Below are positions 11,102 to 19,267 of a stretch of 64,000 bases of DNA, piece by piece. How positions within the stretch are numbered: position 1 is the stretch's first letter; each line of letters opens with the position of its first letter. Source of the stretch: Methyloceanibacter methanicus (GTDB lineage Bacteria; Pseudomonadota; Alphaproteobacteria; Rhizobiales; Methyloligellaceae); the NCBI RefSeq assembly GCF_001723285.1, contig NZ_LPWG01000005.1:62001-126000 (forward strand), in the 5' to 3' direction. The position numbers were made by a program, and so were the translations under genes. The notes under the pieces are model-generated. The model saw only the letters and a program-made list of their open reading frames with translations, was not told the DNA's origin and did no database searches.

Positions 11102-11606
11102 CTATTTCTCGATCACACCGCAGGCGATGCGGGGGCCGGCGTCGCCCGCGGGGTCCGAGACGTAGTCGTCACCCTTCTCATGGAGCACGATGGCCGTCCC
11201 TTCGCCGCCGAAAAGGCCCGGCAGGCTGACCATCTGGTTCAGCACCTCGATATGAAGTGCGCCGCTCGCCGGCACGTGGATATTGGGCATGTCGCCCGCA
11301 TGGGGGCGGCCGGGTTCTGAGCCCGTGCTCATCCTCTTCCGGGTTGAAGTGCCCGCCGGCGGACTTGAAGTCCGGCGGTTCGCACGCCCCGGTGCCGTGG
11401 ATATGGAAGGCATGGGTGCCTTCGGGAAGCCCCGTCAGCTCCGCGTCCAGGAGCACGCCGGTGGGGACGGCGGTCAACGTGACCGTCCCGACCTCCTTGC
11501 CTTCCGGATCCTTGAGCACCGCCGTGGCCGTCTCGGCCGCCGCGGCGGAGGTCGCCACAGACAGCACGGCCAGGAGCGCGGCGGAACGGAGTGTGGTGCG
11601 GGTCAT
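11102..11606 (-). CDS. sodC: Cu,Zn superoxide dismutase (one frameshift)
   Basis: Periplasmic dismutation of superoxide. The signal peptide MTRTTLRSAALLAVLSVATS follows an AAAGGAG site. The first frame gives AFHIHGTGACEPP and GGHFNPEEDEHGL. The rest (GRPHAGDMPNIHVPASG, VLHEKGDDYVSDPAG, PRIACGVIEK) is in another frame, so a one-base indel lies near 11312-11332. Metal-site histidines, the disulfide Cys pair and the guiding Arg are all present across the two frames. Probably functional with a sequence error, or recently broken. Confidence 0.85.
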
Positions 11607-11757
11607 CGTGACATCTCCTTTGGGGGGACTCTTCCCTTGCGGACTCCCTGGGTCGACTTTCGACGCGGGGGCCGGGCCGCGCATCGTCGTTGCGCCAGCA
11701 TAACGCGGATGGGACGATCGCGGAAAGGCGGCGTGAGGGCACGCCTCCCACGGTTGT

Positions 11758-12828
11758 CTAACGGGGCAATGCCACCCAGTAGTCCATGTCGAGCACGACT
11801 CCGTCTTCGAGCTGGCCGTCTTCCATGAGGCCGGGGAAGTCCGCGCAATTGCGGTCCTTGACGGCGAAGGTGCGCAGGCGCAGCGCGCCGGCGTCCGACC
11901 GGCCCGGAAGCTCGGCCTTTTCCAGCACCTCGCTCCACGCATAGATGGTGTCGCCGGCGAAGGAGGGCGCCGCGTGGCGCGCGCCGTTGAGCCCCAGGAC
12001 GTGGAAGGCGTTGGCAAGTCCGTTGAAGCTCAAGGAGCGGGCGATCGAGATGATGTGCCCGCCATAGACCAGGCGGCGGCCGAAGCGCTCCTGGGACTCC
12101 CGGTGCTGGTTGAAATGGACGCGCGCGGTGTTCTGGTAGAGCCGCGTCGCCATCTGGTGCTCGGCCTCTTCGATGGTCTGGCCATCCACGTGGTCGATCT
12201 TGTCGCCGACCGCGTAGTCGTCCCAGCGCCGGGGCGAACCGGCGAGCCCGTAGTCGTAAACAGTGAGCTTCAGCGGCGGCAGCGCCTTACCGAGGGTCTC
12301 GGGCGAGACGGTCTTGTCCAGCTCCGGGATCACGGTCTCGGGCGCGGGCGCATCGAGATCGCGCTTCACGACCATCACCCAACGCGCGAAGGACAGCACC
12401 TCTTCGCCGTTCTGGTTCCGGCCGGTGGTGCGCACATAGACCGTCCCGTTCTTGCCGCTGGAGTTCTGCTTGACGCCGATCACGTCCGAGGTGGAAGCGA
12501 TGGTGTCGCCGGGATAAACGGGCGCAAGGAAGCGGAACTCCGCGTAGCCGAGATTGGCGATGGCGTTGCGCGACACGTCCGGCACGGTCTTGCCGATCAC
12601 GAAATGGAAGACGAGGACATCGTCGATGGGCGAGCGCGGATAGCCGATGCTTTGGGCGAACGCGTCCGACGATTGCACGGCGAAACGGCCGCTGTAGAGC
12701 GCGGTGTAGACGCTGACATCGCCGACGGTGACGGTGCGCGGCGTGGCGTGCACGATCTGCTCGCCGACTTTGAAATCCTCGAAATAGTTTCCGGTGACGG
12801 TGCGGTCGATCTTCTGTGTCTGGGTCAT
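11758..12828 (-). CDS. meaC: Mesaconyl-CoA hydratase (MaoC-like), ethylmalonyl-CoA pathway
   Basis: 356 residues with two MaoC/hot-dog halves. The first begins GNYFEDFKVGEQIVHATPRT and has SPIDDVLVFHFVIG. The second has RWDDYAVGDKIDHVDG, TARVHFNQHRE and RRLVYGGHIISIARSL. Length and order match the mesaconyl-CoA hydratase that forms beta-methylmalyl-CoA in the ethylmalonyl-CoA pathway for glyoxylate regeneration. The other pathway genes are not in this window. SugE starts on the same strand just upstream (its stop is at 12825-12827, overlapping this start). Confidence 0.85.
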   Translation of the reverse strand: MTQTQKIDRTVTGNYFEDFKVGEQIVHATPRTVTVGDVSVYTALYSGRFAVQSSDAFAQSIGYPRSPIDDVLVFHFVIGKTVPDVSRNAIANLGYAEFRFLAPVYPGDTIASTSDVIGVKQNSSGKNGTVYVRTTGRNQNGEEVLSFARWVMVVKRDLDAPAPETVIPELDKTVSPETLGKALPPLKLTVYDYGLAGSPRRWDDYAVGDKIDHVDGQTIEEAEHQMATRLYQNTARVHFNQHRESQERFGRRLVYGGHIISIARSLSFNGLANAFHVLGLNGARHAAPSFAGDTIYAWSEVLEKAELPGRSDAGALRLRTFAVKDRNCADFPGLMEDGQLEDGVVLDMDYWVALPR

Positions 12829-13154
12829 GTGGTCGTCGTTGCGAGTTTCAAACCGATAATGGAGCCGATGAGCGTGACGATGAAGAACAGCCTCATGGCC
12901 GTGGCCGGCTCCTTATAGACGAGGATGCCGACAATGACAGTGCCAACCGCACCGATCCCGGTCCAGATGGCGTAGGCCGTCCCGATCGGGATGTCCTTGA
13001 GCGACTTATTGAGGAAGATGAAGCTGAGAACGATGCAGACCGCGAAGATCAATGTCGGCCAAAGCTTCGTAAAGCCTTGGGTGAGCTTGAGGGTCGAGGC
13101 GAAGCCGACCTCGAAGAGCCCTGCCAGGATCAGATAGGCCCAGGACATGACCAT
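12825..13154 (-). CDS. sugE: SMR-family exporter, SugE/Gdx type
   Basis: 109 residues, four membrane helices. The conserved Glu is in AGLFEVGFASTLKLTQGFT (about residue 15), and the SugE/Gdx hallmark AYAIWTGIGAVGTVIVGIL is complete. This subgroup exports guanidinium; the EmrE-like subgroup carries larger cations. Its stop overlaps the start of the mesaconyl-CoA hydratase gene by four bases. No guanidine riboswitch was recognised in the 200 bases upstream. Confidence 0.85.
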   Translation of the reverse strand: MVMSWAYLILAGLFEVGFASTLKLTQGFTKLWPTLIFAVCIVLSFIFLNKSLKDIPIGTAYAIWTGIGAVGTVIVGILVYKEPATAMRLFFIVTLIGSIIGLKLATTTT

Positions 13155-13367
13155 GGTCCTCTTGGCTGCGATCGTCTCGCGGTCGTCGAAGACCGGTCGC
13201 GTGTTGCACGGAGAACGGCGCTCCGCTCAATCCGAGCGGCGGGCCGACGGTCCGGACCATAGTTTCGGGACGGGGTCCTGTCACCCTTCAAGGCGTGGTT
13301 GGCAGGACGCGAAAAGCAAGACGCGGACGCGGCGCGCCGCGGGCGGCATTGCGCGAAGCCCACGAAA

Positions 13368-13400
13368 AATGGCGGCTCTGCCATCGCGAGAACCGCCATT
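13368..13400 (-). terminator. Terminator of pqqA copy 1
   Basis: Stem AATGGCGG/CCGCCATT with a T-run on the minus strand, beginning 29 bases after the pqqA stop. Confidence 0.8.
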
Positions 13401-13428
13401 CTTCAAAGGTTCGCTGGATCAGCGCGAA

Positions 13429-13518
13429 TTACGCGCGGTCGAGCTCGGCAGGAAGGTAGGAAGTCACTTCCATACCAGCTTCGGACTCGGTGATCTCGGG
13501 CTTCAGCCACTCTTTCAT
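13429..13518 (-). CDS. pqqA: Pyrroloquinoline quinone precursor peptide PqqA, copy 1
   Basis: 29-residue peptide starting MKEWLKPEITESEAG and ending in PAELDRA. The diagnostic Glu-x3-Tyr pair, which is cross-linked to become PQQ, is Glu17 and Tyr21 in GMEVTSY, the same context as in Methylobacterium PqqA. A strong AAGGAGA site precedes the ATG. It has its own terminator 3', so it is probably monocistronic. No pqqB, C, D or E is in this window, so the maturation enzymes must be elsewhere. PQQ is the cofactor of methanol dehydrogenases. Confidence 0.9.
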   Translation of the reverse strand: MKEWLKPEITESEAGMEVTSYLPAELDRA

Positions 13519-13703
13519 GATCGTCTCCTTGTGTTTCACTAGATCCCTAGGGTGCGACAATTTGGATGAGAAGCGCATGACGCGTCAATGAAAACAATCT
13601 GAACGGCGCGAAGCGGTGTTCGGTCAAAGGCGCGCCGGAAACGGAAGGAACGGCCGGGACAAAAACGAGATAACCCAGCGCAGAAATCTAAACGGCACAA
13701 ATA

Positions 13704-13741
13704 AAAATGGCGGCCCCGCAAATCGCTAGGACCGCCATTTT
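13704..13741 (-). terminator. Terminator of pqqA copy 2
   Basis: Stem AAAATGGCGG/CCGCCATTTT with T-rich flank on the minus strand, 26 bases after the second pqqA stop. Same loop context as the copy 1 terminator. Confidence 0.82.
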
Positions 13742-13872
13742 TGAAAACTTGCTAGATCAGCGCGAATTAAGCGCGGTCGAGCTCAGCAGGAAGGTAGGAA
13801 GTGACTTCCATACCAGCTTCGGACTCGGTGATCTCAGGCTTCAGCCACTCTTTCATGGTCGTCTCCTTAAGT
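13705..13872 (-). repeat. Duplicated pqqA unit, copy 2
   Basis: Upstream member of the twin pqqA cassette. The DNA has diverged from copy 1 at third codon positions (GTG/GTC, CCC/CCT, GCC/GCT), yet the peptide is identical, which suggests purifying selection on both copies. Confidence 0.85.
13767..13856 (-). CDS. pqqA: Pyrroloquinoline quinone precursor peptide PqqA, copy 2
   Basis: Encodes exactly the same 29 residues as copy 1, including Glu17 and Tyr21 of the E-x3-Y cross-link site. It is preceded by TTAAGGAGACGACC, a near-ideal ribosome-binding site. The region upstream (13873-14030) is unusually AT-rich for this genome and likely holds the promoter. It lies between the formate/oxalate-type carrier and sugE, all on the minus strand. 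Confidence 0.9.
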   Translation of the reverse strand: MKEWLKPEITESEAGMEVTSYLPAELDRA

Positions 13873-14030
13873 TCGTTCGGTGAACGTCGTCGTCCCTAGA
13901 TAATGGGGATGGTGAATGAGAACCGCATGACTGGCACATTAACAGATTCTTACAGGAAAAATCACTTATAAACAGCTAGTTAGACGGTTTCGTTCGCGGG
14001 CTGGTGCGGCGTTCTGTCAGGTTCCGGCTC

Positions 14031-14168
14031 TTATTGGAACAGCAAAGCGGCCTTTGCCAGCGTATTGAACACGCCCCAGAGCAGCGGAATGCCGACAAAG
14101 GTCCAAGCCAGGACCAGCTTGACCTTGTTGGCGGCGGAGACGTCCTCGTGGTGGCTCGTTTCGGTCAT
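14031..14168 (-). CDS. Small single-helix subunit paired with the MFS carrier
   Basis: 45 residues. A polar start (MTETSHHEDVSAAN) is followed by one hydrophobic helix, VLAWTFVGIPLLWGVFNTL (residues 19-37), ending KAALLFQ. Its ATG overlaps the TGA of the MFS gene (ATGA at 14167-14170), so translation is coupled. Similar one-helix proteins with a WxxVGIPLxWG core accompany OxlT-type MFS transporters and are annotated as small subunits; the role is not known to me. Confidence 0.75.
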   Translation of the reverse strand: MTETSHHEDVSAANKVKLVLAWTFVGIPLLWGVFNTLAKAALLFQ

Positions 14169-15571
14169 CAGTCCTCCATGGAGGCCTTCAACTCGGCCTC
14201 GCTCATATGGTGCTTCTCATCGACGGGCGTCATCAGCCAATTCAGGACGAAGCCGATGAACAGCAGTCCCGCCATGATGTACATGGTCACCGAGTAGGCG
14301 TCGGCCTTCGGCACGCCGTGATTGATCTGGTACTCGCGGATGTAGTTGACGAGGACCGGGCCGAACACCCCGGCCGCGGACCAGGCCGTCAGAAGGCGGC
14401 CGTGGATGGCGCCCACGTAGCGGGTGCCGAAAACGTCCCGGAGATAGGCGGGGATCGTGGCGAAACCGCCTCCGTACATGGACAGGATCACCGCGTAGCA
14501 GGCGACGAACAGAACGATTGAGTCGATCCGTCCCGTCCAGGGCACGATGGCGTAGAGCACCATGCCGAGCGCGAAGAAGATCATGTAGGTGTTACGCCGT
14601 CCGATATAGTCGGAGGACGAGGCCCAGAAGAAGCGGCCGAGCATGTTGAACAGGCTGAGCAGGCCGACGAAACCGGCCGCCGCGGCCGCCGTGATCTGGC
14701 CCGGAAACATCTCCTGGCTCATGGCCGAGGCCTGTCCCAGCACGCCGATGCCGGCCGTCACGTTGAGGCAGAGCACGCCCCAGAGCAGATAGAACTGCTT
14801 CGTCTTCAGCGCTTCGTCCACGTGCACATGAGCGGTGGTGACCATCTTCTTCGGCTGCGCGGGGGGCTCATAGCCTTCCGGCAGCCAGCCGTTGGGCGGC
14901 ACGCGCACCAGCACCGCGCCCATCATCATGAAGAACAGATAGACCAGGCCGAGTGTGATGAAGGTGCCCATGACGCCGACATCCGTCGGACTCGAGAAGT
15001 ACTTCATGAGCCAGACCGACAGGGGCGATGCGATCATCGCGCCGCCGCCGAAGCCCATGATGGCCATGCCGGTCGCCATGCCCGGACGGTCCGGGAACCA
15101 GGTGATCAGCGTCTTCACCGGGGAGATGTAGCCGAGCCCGAGGCCGCAGCCGCCGATGACGCCGTAGCCGAGATAGATGAGCCAGAGCTGATGCAGGTGG
15201 ATACCGAGCGCCGAGAGGAGAAAGCCGCCGCCGAAGCACAGGGCCGCGGTGAACATCGCCCGGCGCGGCCCCACCCGGTCGAGCCAGGTGCCGGTGAACG
15301 CCGCGGACAGTCCGAGGAAGACGATCGCGAGGGAGAAGATCCAGCCGAGTTGGGTGAGGCGCCAATCGTCGGGCGCGGATTCGGTGATGCCGATCAGCCG
15401 GGTCATGGGCAGGTTGAAGACGCTGAATGCGTAGACCTGACCGATACAGAGATGGACGCAAAGTGCCGCCGGCGGCACGAGCCATCGGCTGAAACCCGGT
15501 TTCGCTATTGTGTGCGACCGGTCGAGCCAGCCGAACAAGCCTCCGGATTCCGCGTGTGCTGCGGTCGTCAT
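14168..15571 (-). CDS. MFS transporter, oxalate/formate antiporter (OxlT) type
   Basis: 467 residues, about 12 membrane helices. OxlT-group features are PPAALCVHLCIGQVYAFSVF near the start, WLDRVGPRRAMF, a long loop around residue 250 and DVFGTRYVGAIHGRLLTAWS. The start at 15571 (MTTAAHAESGG) has GGGGGAG 8 bases upstream. The adjacent formate dehydrogenase on the same strand suggests formate or oxalate as substrate, but this is context only. Coupled to the 45-aa gene at its 3' end. Confidence 0.85.
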   Translation of the reverse strand: MTTAAHAESGGLFGWLDRSHTIAKPGFSRWLVPPAALCVHLCIGQVYAFSVFNLPMTRLIGITESAPDDWRLTQLGWIFSLAIVFLGLSAAFTGTWLDRVGPRRAMFTAALCFGGGFLLSALGIHLHQLWLIYLGYGVIGGCGLGLGYISPVKTLITWFPDRPGMATGMAIMGFGGGAMIASPLSVWLMKYFSSPTDVGVMGTFITLGLVYLFFMMMGAVLVRVPPNGWLPEGYEPPAQPKKMVTTAHVHVDEALKTKQFYLLWGVLCLNVTAGIGVLGQASAMSQEMFPGQITAAAAAGFVGLLSLFNMLGRFFWASSSDYIGRRNTYMIFFALGMVLYAIVPWTGRIDSIVLFVACYAVILSMYGGGFATIPAYLRDVFGTRYVGAIHGRLLTAWSAAGVFGPVLVNYIREYQINHGVPKADAYSVTMYIMAGLLFIGFVLNWLMTPVDEKHHMSEAELKASMED

Positions 15572-15745
15572 ATGCGAGCTCCCCCCGTTTGAATGGCGCA
15601 TTTGTGCGCTTATTGGCGGCTACTCTGAACGGGCTTGGCCGATACCGCAAGGTACTTGGCGCGCAAAGCGCTTCTGAGCCGGCCGCTGGCGGTCTAATAC
15701 GACAGCCGCGTGACACGTTGCTGGAGCCTCGCAGCCCAAATGCAA

Positions 15746-15804
15746 GGCCCCGTGCCTTGAACCTGCCGGATGACCGCCGGCAATTGTGTCAAGGGCACGG
15801 GGCC
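15746..15804 (-). terminator. Long stem-loop after formate dehydrogenase
   Basis: Outer stem GGCCCCGTGCCTTGA against TCAAGGGCACGGGGCC (one bulged G), with an inner TGCCGG/CCGGCA hairpin, starting 27 bases after the fdh stop. It has no long T-run, so termination or 3'-end protection is inferred from position. Confidence 0.55.
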
Positions 15805-15830
15805 AAACCCCGACTGCGTCGATCGGGGTG

Positions 15831-17036
15831 TTAGGACGCTTTGCGGAACTTCTCGGCTTCCTCGGAGCCTCCGGTCGCGTCACCGGCGGTGTAGGAATGC
15901 GCGCCGGTACCGGCCAGCGTGCCGTCCTGAACGATGAGATATTCATCGCGGATCGGCTTGCCGGCGAGGAAACACTCCAGGATCTCGCGCGTGCCGGCGG
16001 CATAACGCGTCTGGGCCGACAGCGACGTCCCGGAGATGTGGGGCGTCATGCCGTGGTTCGGCATGGTGCGCCAGGGATGATCCCTGGGCGCCGGCTGCGG
16101 GAACCAGACATCGCCCGCGTAGCCTGCGAGCTGGCCACTCTCGAGCGCGCGCACCACGGCGTCGCGATCGCAGATCTTGCCGCGCGCGGTGTTCACCAGA
16201 TAGCTGCCGCGCTTCATCTTGCCGATCATTGCATCGTCGAAGAGATGCTCCGTCTCGGGATGGAGCGGGCAGTTGATGGTGACGACGTCGCAGGCCTTGG
16301 CGAGGGACTCGACGTCCGGATGGAAGGTCAGCCCGAGTTCGACCTCCACGTCGGCCGGCAGGCGGTGCTTGTCGGTGTAGTGCAGGTTCACGCCGAACGG
16401 CTTCAGGCGGCGCAGCACCGCAAGGCCGATGCGGCCGGCGGCAACGGTGCCAACCTCCATGCCTTCCAGGTCGTAGGACCGCTCGACACAGTCGGCGATA
16501 TTCCAGCCGCCGTTCACGACCCACTGATAGGACGGGATGTAGTTGCGCACGAGGGACAGGATCTGCATCACCACATGCTCGGCGACGCTGATGGAGTTGC
16601 AGAAGGTCACCTCGGCCACGGTCACGCCGTTGTCCATGGCCGCTTGCAGGTCGACGTGGTCAGAGCCGATTCCCGCAGTCAGCGCGAGTTTCAGGTTCTT
16701 GGCCTTGGCGATGCGCTCCGCGGTCAGATAGGCCGGCCAGAAGGGCTGGGAGATGACCACGTCGGTGTCGACGAGCTCCTTCTCGAAGGTCGAATCCGCG
16801 CCGTCCTTGTCGGAGGTCACGACGAGTTCGTGGCCATTCGCCTCAAGGAACGTGCGAAGACCAAGCTCGCCGGAGACGCTGCCGAGCAGCTCGCCGGGCG
16901 TGAAGTCGATGGCATCGGGGGTGGGGGCCGTCTGGCCATCCGCGTAGCCGGCGATATGGGGGATGCTGTCGCGGGCATATCTCGGCGGAAAGCCGTCAAT
17001 CGGATCGTCGTAGAGTACACAAAGAACTTTTGCCAT
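15831..17036 (-). CDS. fdh: NAD-dependent formate dehydrogenase, single-subunit
   Basis: Oxidises formate to CO2 with reduction of NAD, the last step of methanol dissimilation. The 401 residues match the D-2-hydroxyacid-dehydrogenase-type FDH length. Motifs are YDDPIDGFPPRYARDSIP, ALTAGIGSDHVDL, TFCNSISVAEHVVMQILSL, GGWNIADC, VGTVAAGRIGLAVLRRLKPF (NAD site) and TPHISGTSLSAQTRYAAGT with the catalytic His and Gln region. The start at 17036 (MAKVLCVLYDDP) follows AAAGGAGTGCC. Divergent from carbonic anhydrase. Confidence 0.95.
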   Translation of the reverse strand: MAKVLCVLYDDPIDGFPPRYARDSIPHIAGYADGQTAPTPDAIDFTPGELLGSVSGELGLRTFLEANGHELVVTSDKDGADSTFEKELVDTDVVISQPFWPAYLTAERIAKAKNLKLALTAGIGSDHVDLQAAMDNGVTVAEVTFCNSISVAEHVVMQILSLVRNYIPSYQWVVNGGWNIADCVERSYDLEGMEVGTVAAGRIGLAVLRRLKPFGVNLHYTDKHRLPADVEVELGLTFHPDVESLAKACDVVTINCPLHPETEHLFDDAMIGKMKRGSYLVNTARGKICDRDAVVRALESGQLAGYAGDVWFPQPAPRDHPWRTMPNHGMTPHISGTSLSAQTRYAAGTREILECFLAGKPIRDEYLIVQDGTLAGTGAHSYTAGDATGGSEEAEKFRKAS

Positions 17037-17382
17037 ATCGGCACTCCTTTCGGAGCGACATGGACGCGCACGCTCAGGACGCCCCGCCAGCGCCCACAAG
17101 CGGAGATCGACGACGTGCAGTGCATGTCGCGAGTTGGGGGTCCGGGGCCGGCATCATCGTCGTGCGCCGGGGCCTGGACCGCGTTTCCTCATGTCGGCTG
17201 GCGCACATTCCGTATTGCGCTTCTGCGAGGCCGACAATGGCATTACGCTCCCGCTGCGATGCGGGATCAAGATGGGACTCCGAATAGCGTGATCGGATAT
17301 TCCTATCGACCTTGCAGCCGACTCCCGCTGGACAAATCCCGGCGCGGCTGGAATTTTACGGCCGACCAGGAAAGGAGAACCC
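17037..17382. other. Divergent intergenic region, fdh / carbonic anhydrase
   Basis: 346 bases between two divergent starts. Strong ribosome-binding sites lie at each end (AAAGGAG at both). It presumably holds promoters for both genes. No convincing -35/-10 pair, operator palindrome or small gene was seen; the open frames that cross it have no support. Confidence 0.6.
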
Positions 17383-18021
17383 GTGCTCTCAAAGTCGCTT
17401 CTCGATGGGTACTGGCGGTTTCGCCGGGAGAACCATGCCGCCGACAAGGGCCGCTACGAACAGCTGGCCAAGCTCGGCCAGGCGCCGACAGCTTTGGTGA
17501 TCGCGTGTTGCGATTCCCGCGTCGACGTGTCGGCCATCTTCGACGCGGGACCGGGCGATCTTTTCATCGTCAGGAACGTGGCCAATCTGGTGCCGCCCTT
17601 CGAACCGGATGGCAGGTTCCATGGCACGAGCGCCGCGGTCGAGTACGGCGCCGAGGTGCTCAACGTGCCGAATATCATCGTGTTGGGCCATTCCCATTGC
17701 GGCGGGATCGCCGCCTATCGCGAGAAGCTGCAAGGAAAGCCCGACGGCACGAATTTCATCGGCACGTGGCTGACGCAGCTCGACGGTCTCGAAGTGAAGG
17801 ACGAGGACATCCGGACCTTCGGTCAGGAGACGGCGTTCGAGCTCGCCGGCATTCGCCAGTCGCTCGCGAATTTGCGCATGTTCGATACCGTCCGGGACCG
17901 CGAGGCCGAGGGGATCCTCGCGCTGCATGGGCTGCATTTCGATATCGGCAGCGGCCTGATTTTGGCGCACGACCCGGAGACCGACGCGTTCGCGCCGCTG
18001 CCCGAGACCGTCGAGGCCTGA
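17383..18021 (+). CDS. Beta-class carbonic anhydrase
   Basis: Interconverts CO2 and bicarbonate. 212 residues with zinc ligands Cys42, Asp44 (or water), His103 and Cys106 in ACCDSRVD and LGHSHCGG, plus the Asp-Arg dyad (Asp44-Arg46). The GTG start at 17383 has AAAGGAGAACCC before it. Divergence from formate dehydrogenase suggests handling of CO2 from formate oxidation or supply of bicarbonate to carboxylases. Convergent with asd. Confidence 0.95.
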   Translation: MLSKSLLDGYWRFRRENHAADKGRYEQLAKLGQAPTALVIACCDSRVDVSAIFDAGPGDLFIVRNVANLVPPFEPDGRFHGTSAAVEYGAEVLNVPNIIVLGHSHCGGIAAYREKLQGKPDGTNFIGTWLTQLDGLEVKDEDIRTFGQETAFELAGIRQSLANLRMFDTVRDREAEGILALHGLHFDIGSGLILAHDPETDAFAPLPETVEA

Positions 18022-18078
18022 GCTACGGCCCGTCGCGGCAGCGCCAGCACCCTCGGCCCCAAGCCTTTTTGATGGCGT

Positions 18079-19107
18079 CTACGCTGCCTTCTTCTTCAGC
18101 ATGTCCCGTTCGATCATGGTCTCGGCGATCTGGATCGTATTGAGCGCCGCGCCTTTGCGCAGATTGTCCGAGACGCACCACAGGGTCAGGCCGTTGTCGA
18201 CGGTCTGGTCGTCGCGAACGCGGCTGACAAAGGTGGCGTAGTCGCCGACGCACTCGACCGGCGTCACGTAGCCGCCGTCCTCGCGCTTGTCGACCACAAG
18301 CACGCCCGGGGCCTCGCGCAGGACTTCGCGCGCTTCGTCCGCGCTGAACGGGTTCTCGAATTCGATGTTCACGGCCTCGGCCGTGCCCACGAAGACGGGC
18401 ACGCGCACGCAGGTCGCGGTGAGCTTGATCTTCGGATCGAGGATCTTCTTCGTCTCGACCATCATCTTCCATTCCTCCTTGGTCGAACCGTCGTCTAGGA
18501 AGACATCGATATGGGGAATGACGTTGAAGGCGATCTGCTTGGTGAACTTCTCGGGCGCGGGCGGATCGGTGACGAAAATACCCTTGGTCTGGGTCCAAAG
18601 CTCGTCCATCGCCTCCTTGCCCGCGCCGGACACGGATTGATAGGTCGAGCAGACCACGCGCCTGATCTTGGCCGCGTCATGAAGCGGCTTGAGCACGACC
18701 ACGAGCTGCGCCGTGGAGCAATTGGGATTGGCGATGATGTTCTTCTTGGTGAAACCGGCGATCGCGTCCGGGTTCACTTCGGGCACGATGAGCGGCACAT
18801 CCGGGTCGTAGCGCCAGCACGAGGAATTGTCGATGACGACGCAGCCGGCCGCGCCGATCCGGGGCGACCACTCCTTGGAGATGGCGGAGCCTGCGGACAT
18901 CAGCGCGAAGTCGATGCCCGAGAAATCGAAGTTCTCCAGGTCGCGGCATTTCAGGCGGGCATCGCCGTAGGACACCTCGGTCCCGATGGACCGCCGGGAC
19001 GCGATCGGGATGACCTCGTCGGCGGGAAACTCCCGCTCTGCGAGGATGTTGAGCATCTCGCGCCCGACATTGCCGGTCGCGCCGATGACGGCGACTTTGT
19101 AACCCAT
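18079..19107 (-). CDS. asd: Aspartate-semialdehyde dehydrogenase
   Basis: NADPH-dependent reduction of aspartyl phosphate on the path to lysine, methionine, threonine and diaminopimelate. 342 residues. The Rossmann start is MGYKVAVIGATGNVGREML, and the catalytic Cys is in NPNCSTAQLVVVLKPLHD. The VSGAGKEAMDELW substrate region and the general-base His in ATCVRVPVFVGTAEAVN context are present. The frame is clean. Convergent with carbonic anhydrase. Confidence 0.96.
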   Translation of the reverse strand: MGYKVAVIGATGNVGREMLNILAEREFPADEVIPIASRRSIGTEVSYGDARLKCRDLENFDFSGIDFALMSAGSAISKEWSPRIGAAGCVVIDNSSCWRYDPDVPLIVPEVNPDAIAGFTKKNIIANPNCSTAQLVVVLKPLHDAAKIRRVVCSTYQSVSGAGKEAMDELWTQTKGIFVTDPPAPEKFTKQIAFNVIPHIDVFLDDGSTKEEWKMMVETKKILDPKIKLTATCVRVPVFVGTAEAVNIEFENPFSADEAREVLREAPGVLVVDKREDGGYVTPVECVGDYATFVSRVRDDQTVDNGLTLWCVSDNLRKGAALNTIQIAETMIERDMLKKKAA

Positions 19108-19241
19108 TCGATACTCCTGCCGGTGACGGCTGCCTGGTCGACCAAAGTTGTGTGGGCCGCGCGCCTGGCCACGGCGAACCGTGCGGCGTTTTTGACCTGC
19201 CTCGCGGCGGATGTATGGGAAGGCGGCGCCAAAGTAAAGAC

Positions 19242-19260
19242 GCCCCGGTTTTTGCGGGGC
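19242..19260 (-). terminator. Probable terminator after the 19268 gene
   Basis: GCCCCG/CGGGGC stem with an A-rich loop and CTTTACTTT downstream on the minus strand, 8 bases after the stop codon. The T-run is interrupted. Confidence 0.5.
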
Positions 19261-19267
19261 CTACCGC

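Larger units (their letters stand above)
13366..13533 (-). repeat. Duplicated pqqA unit, copy 1 (RBS, gene, terminator)
   Basis: This segment matches 13705-13872 over RBS, coding sequence and terminator with only scattered substitutions (for example GCTGGATCAGCG against GCTAGATCAGCG). It marks a roughly 168-bp tandem duplication with a repeat period of 338 bp; the 170 bases between the two units are unrelated. Confidence 0.85.

Noticed and set aside
13130..13399. 89-codon frame upstream of sugE
   Set aside because: No ribosome-binding site; it overlaps the sugE start and the pqqA terminator, and composition is Arg-rich like other shadow frames.
13429..13856. The twin 29-aa peptides as attenuation leaders for sugE
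   Set aside because: Each is followed by its own full terminator and carries the exact PqqA Glu-x3-Tyr context; there are no runs of one regulatory codon.
15786..18143. 785-codon plus-strand frame across fdh and carbonic anhydrase
   Set aside because: It runs antisense to fdh and out of frame through carbonic anhydrase; composition is typical of shadow frames.
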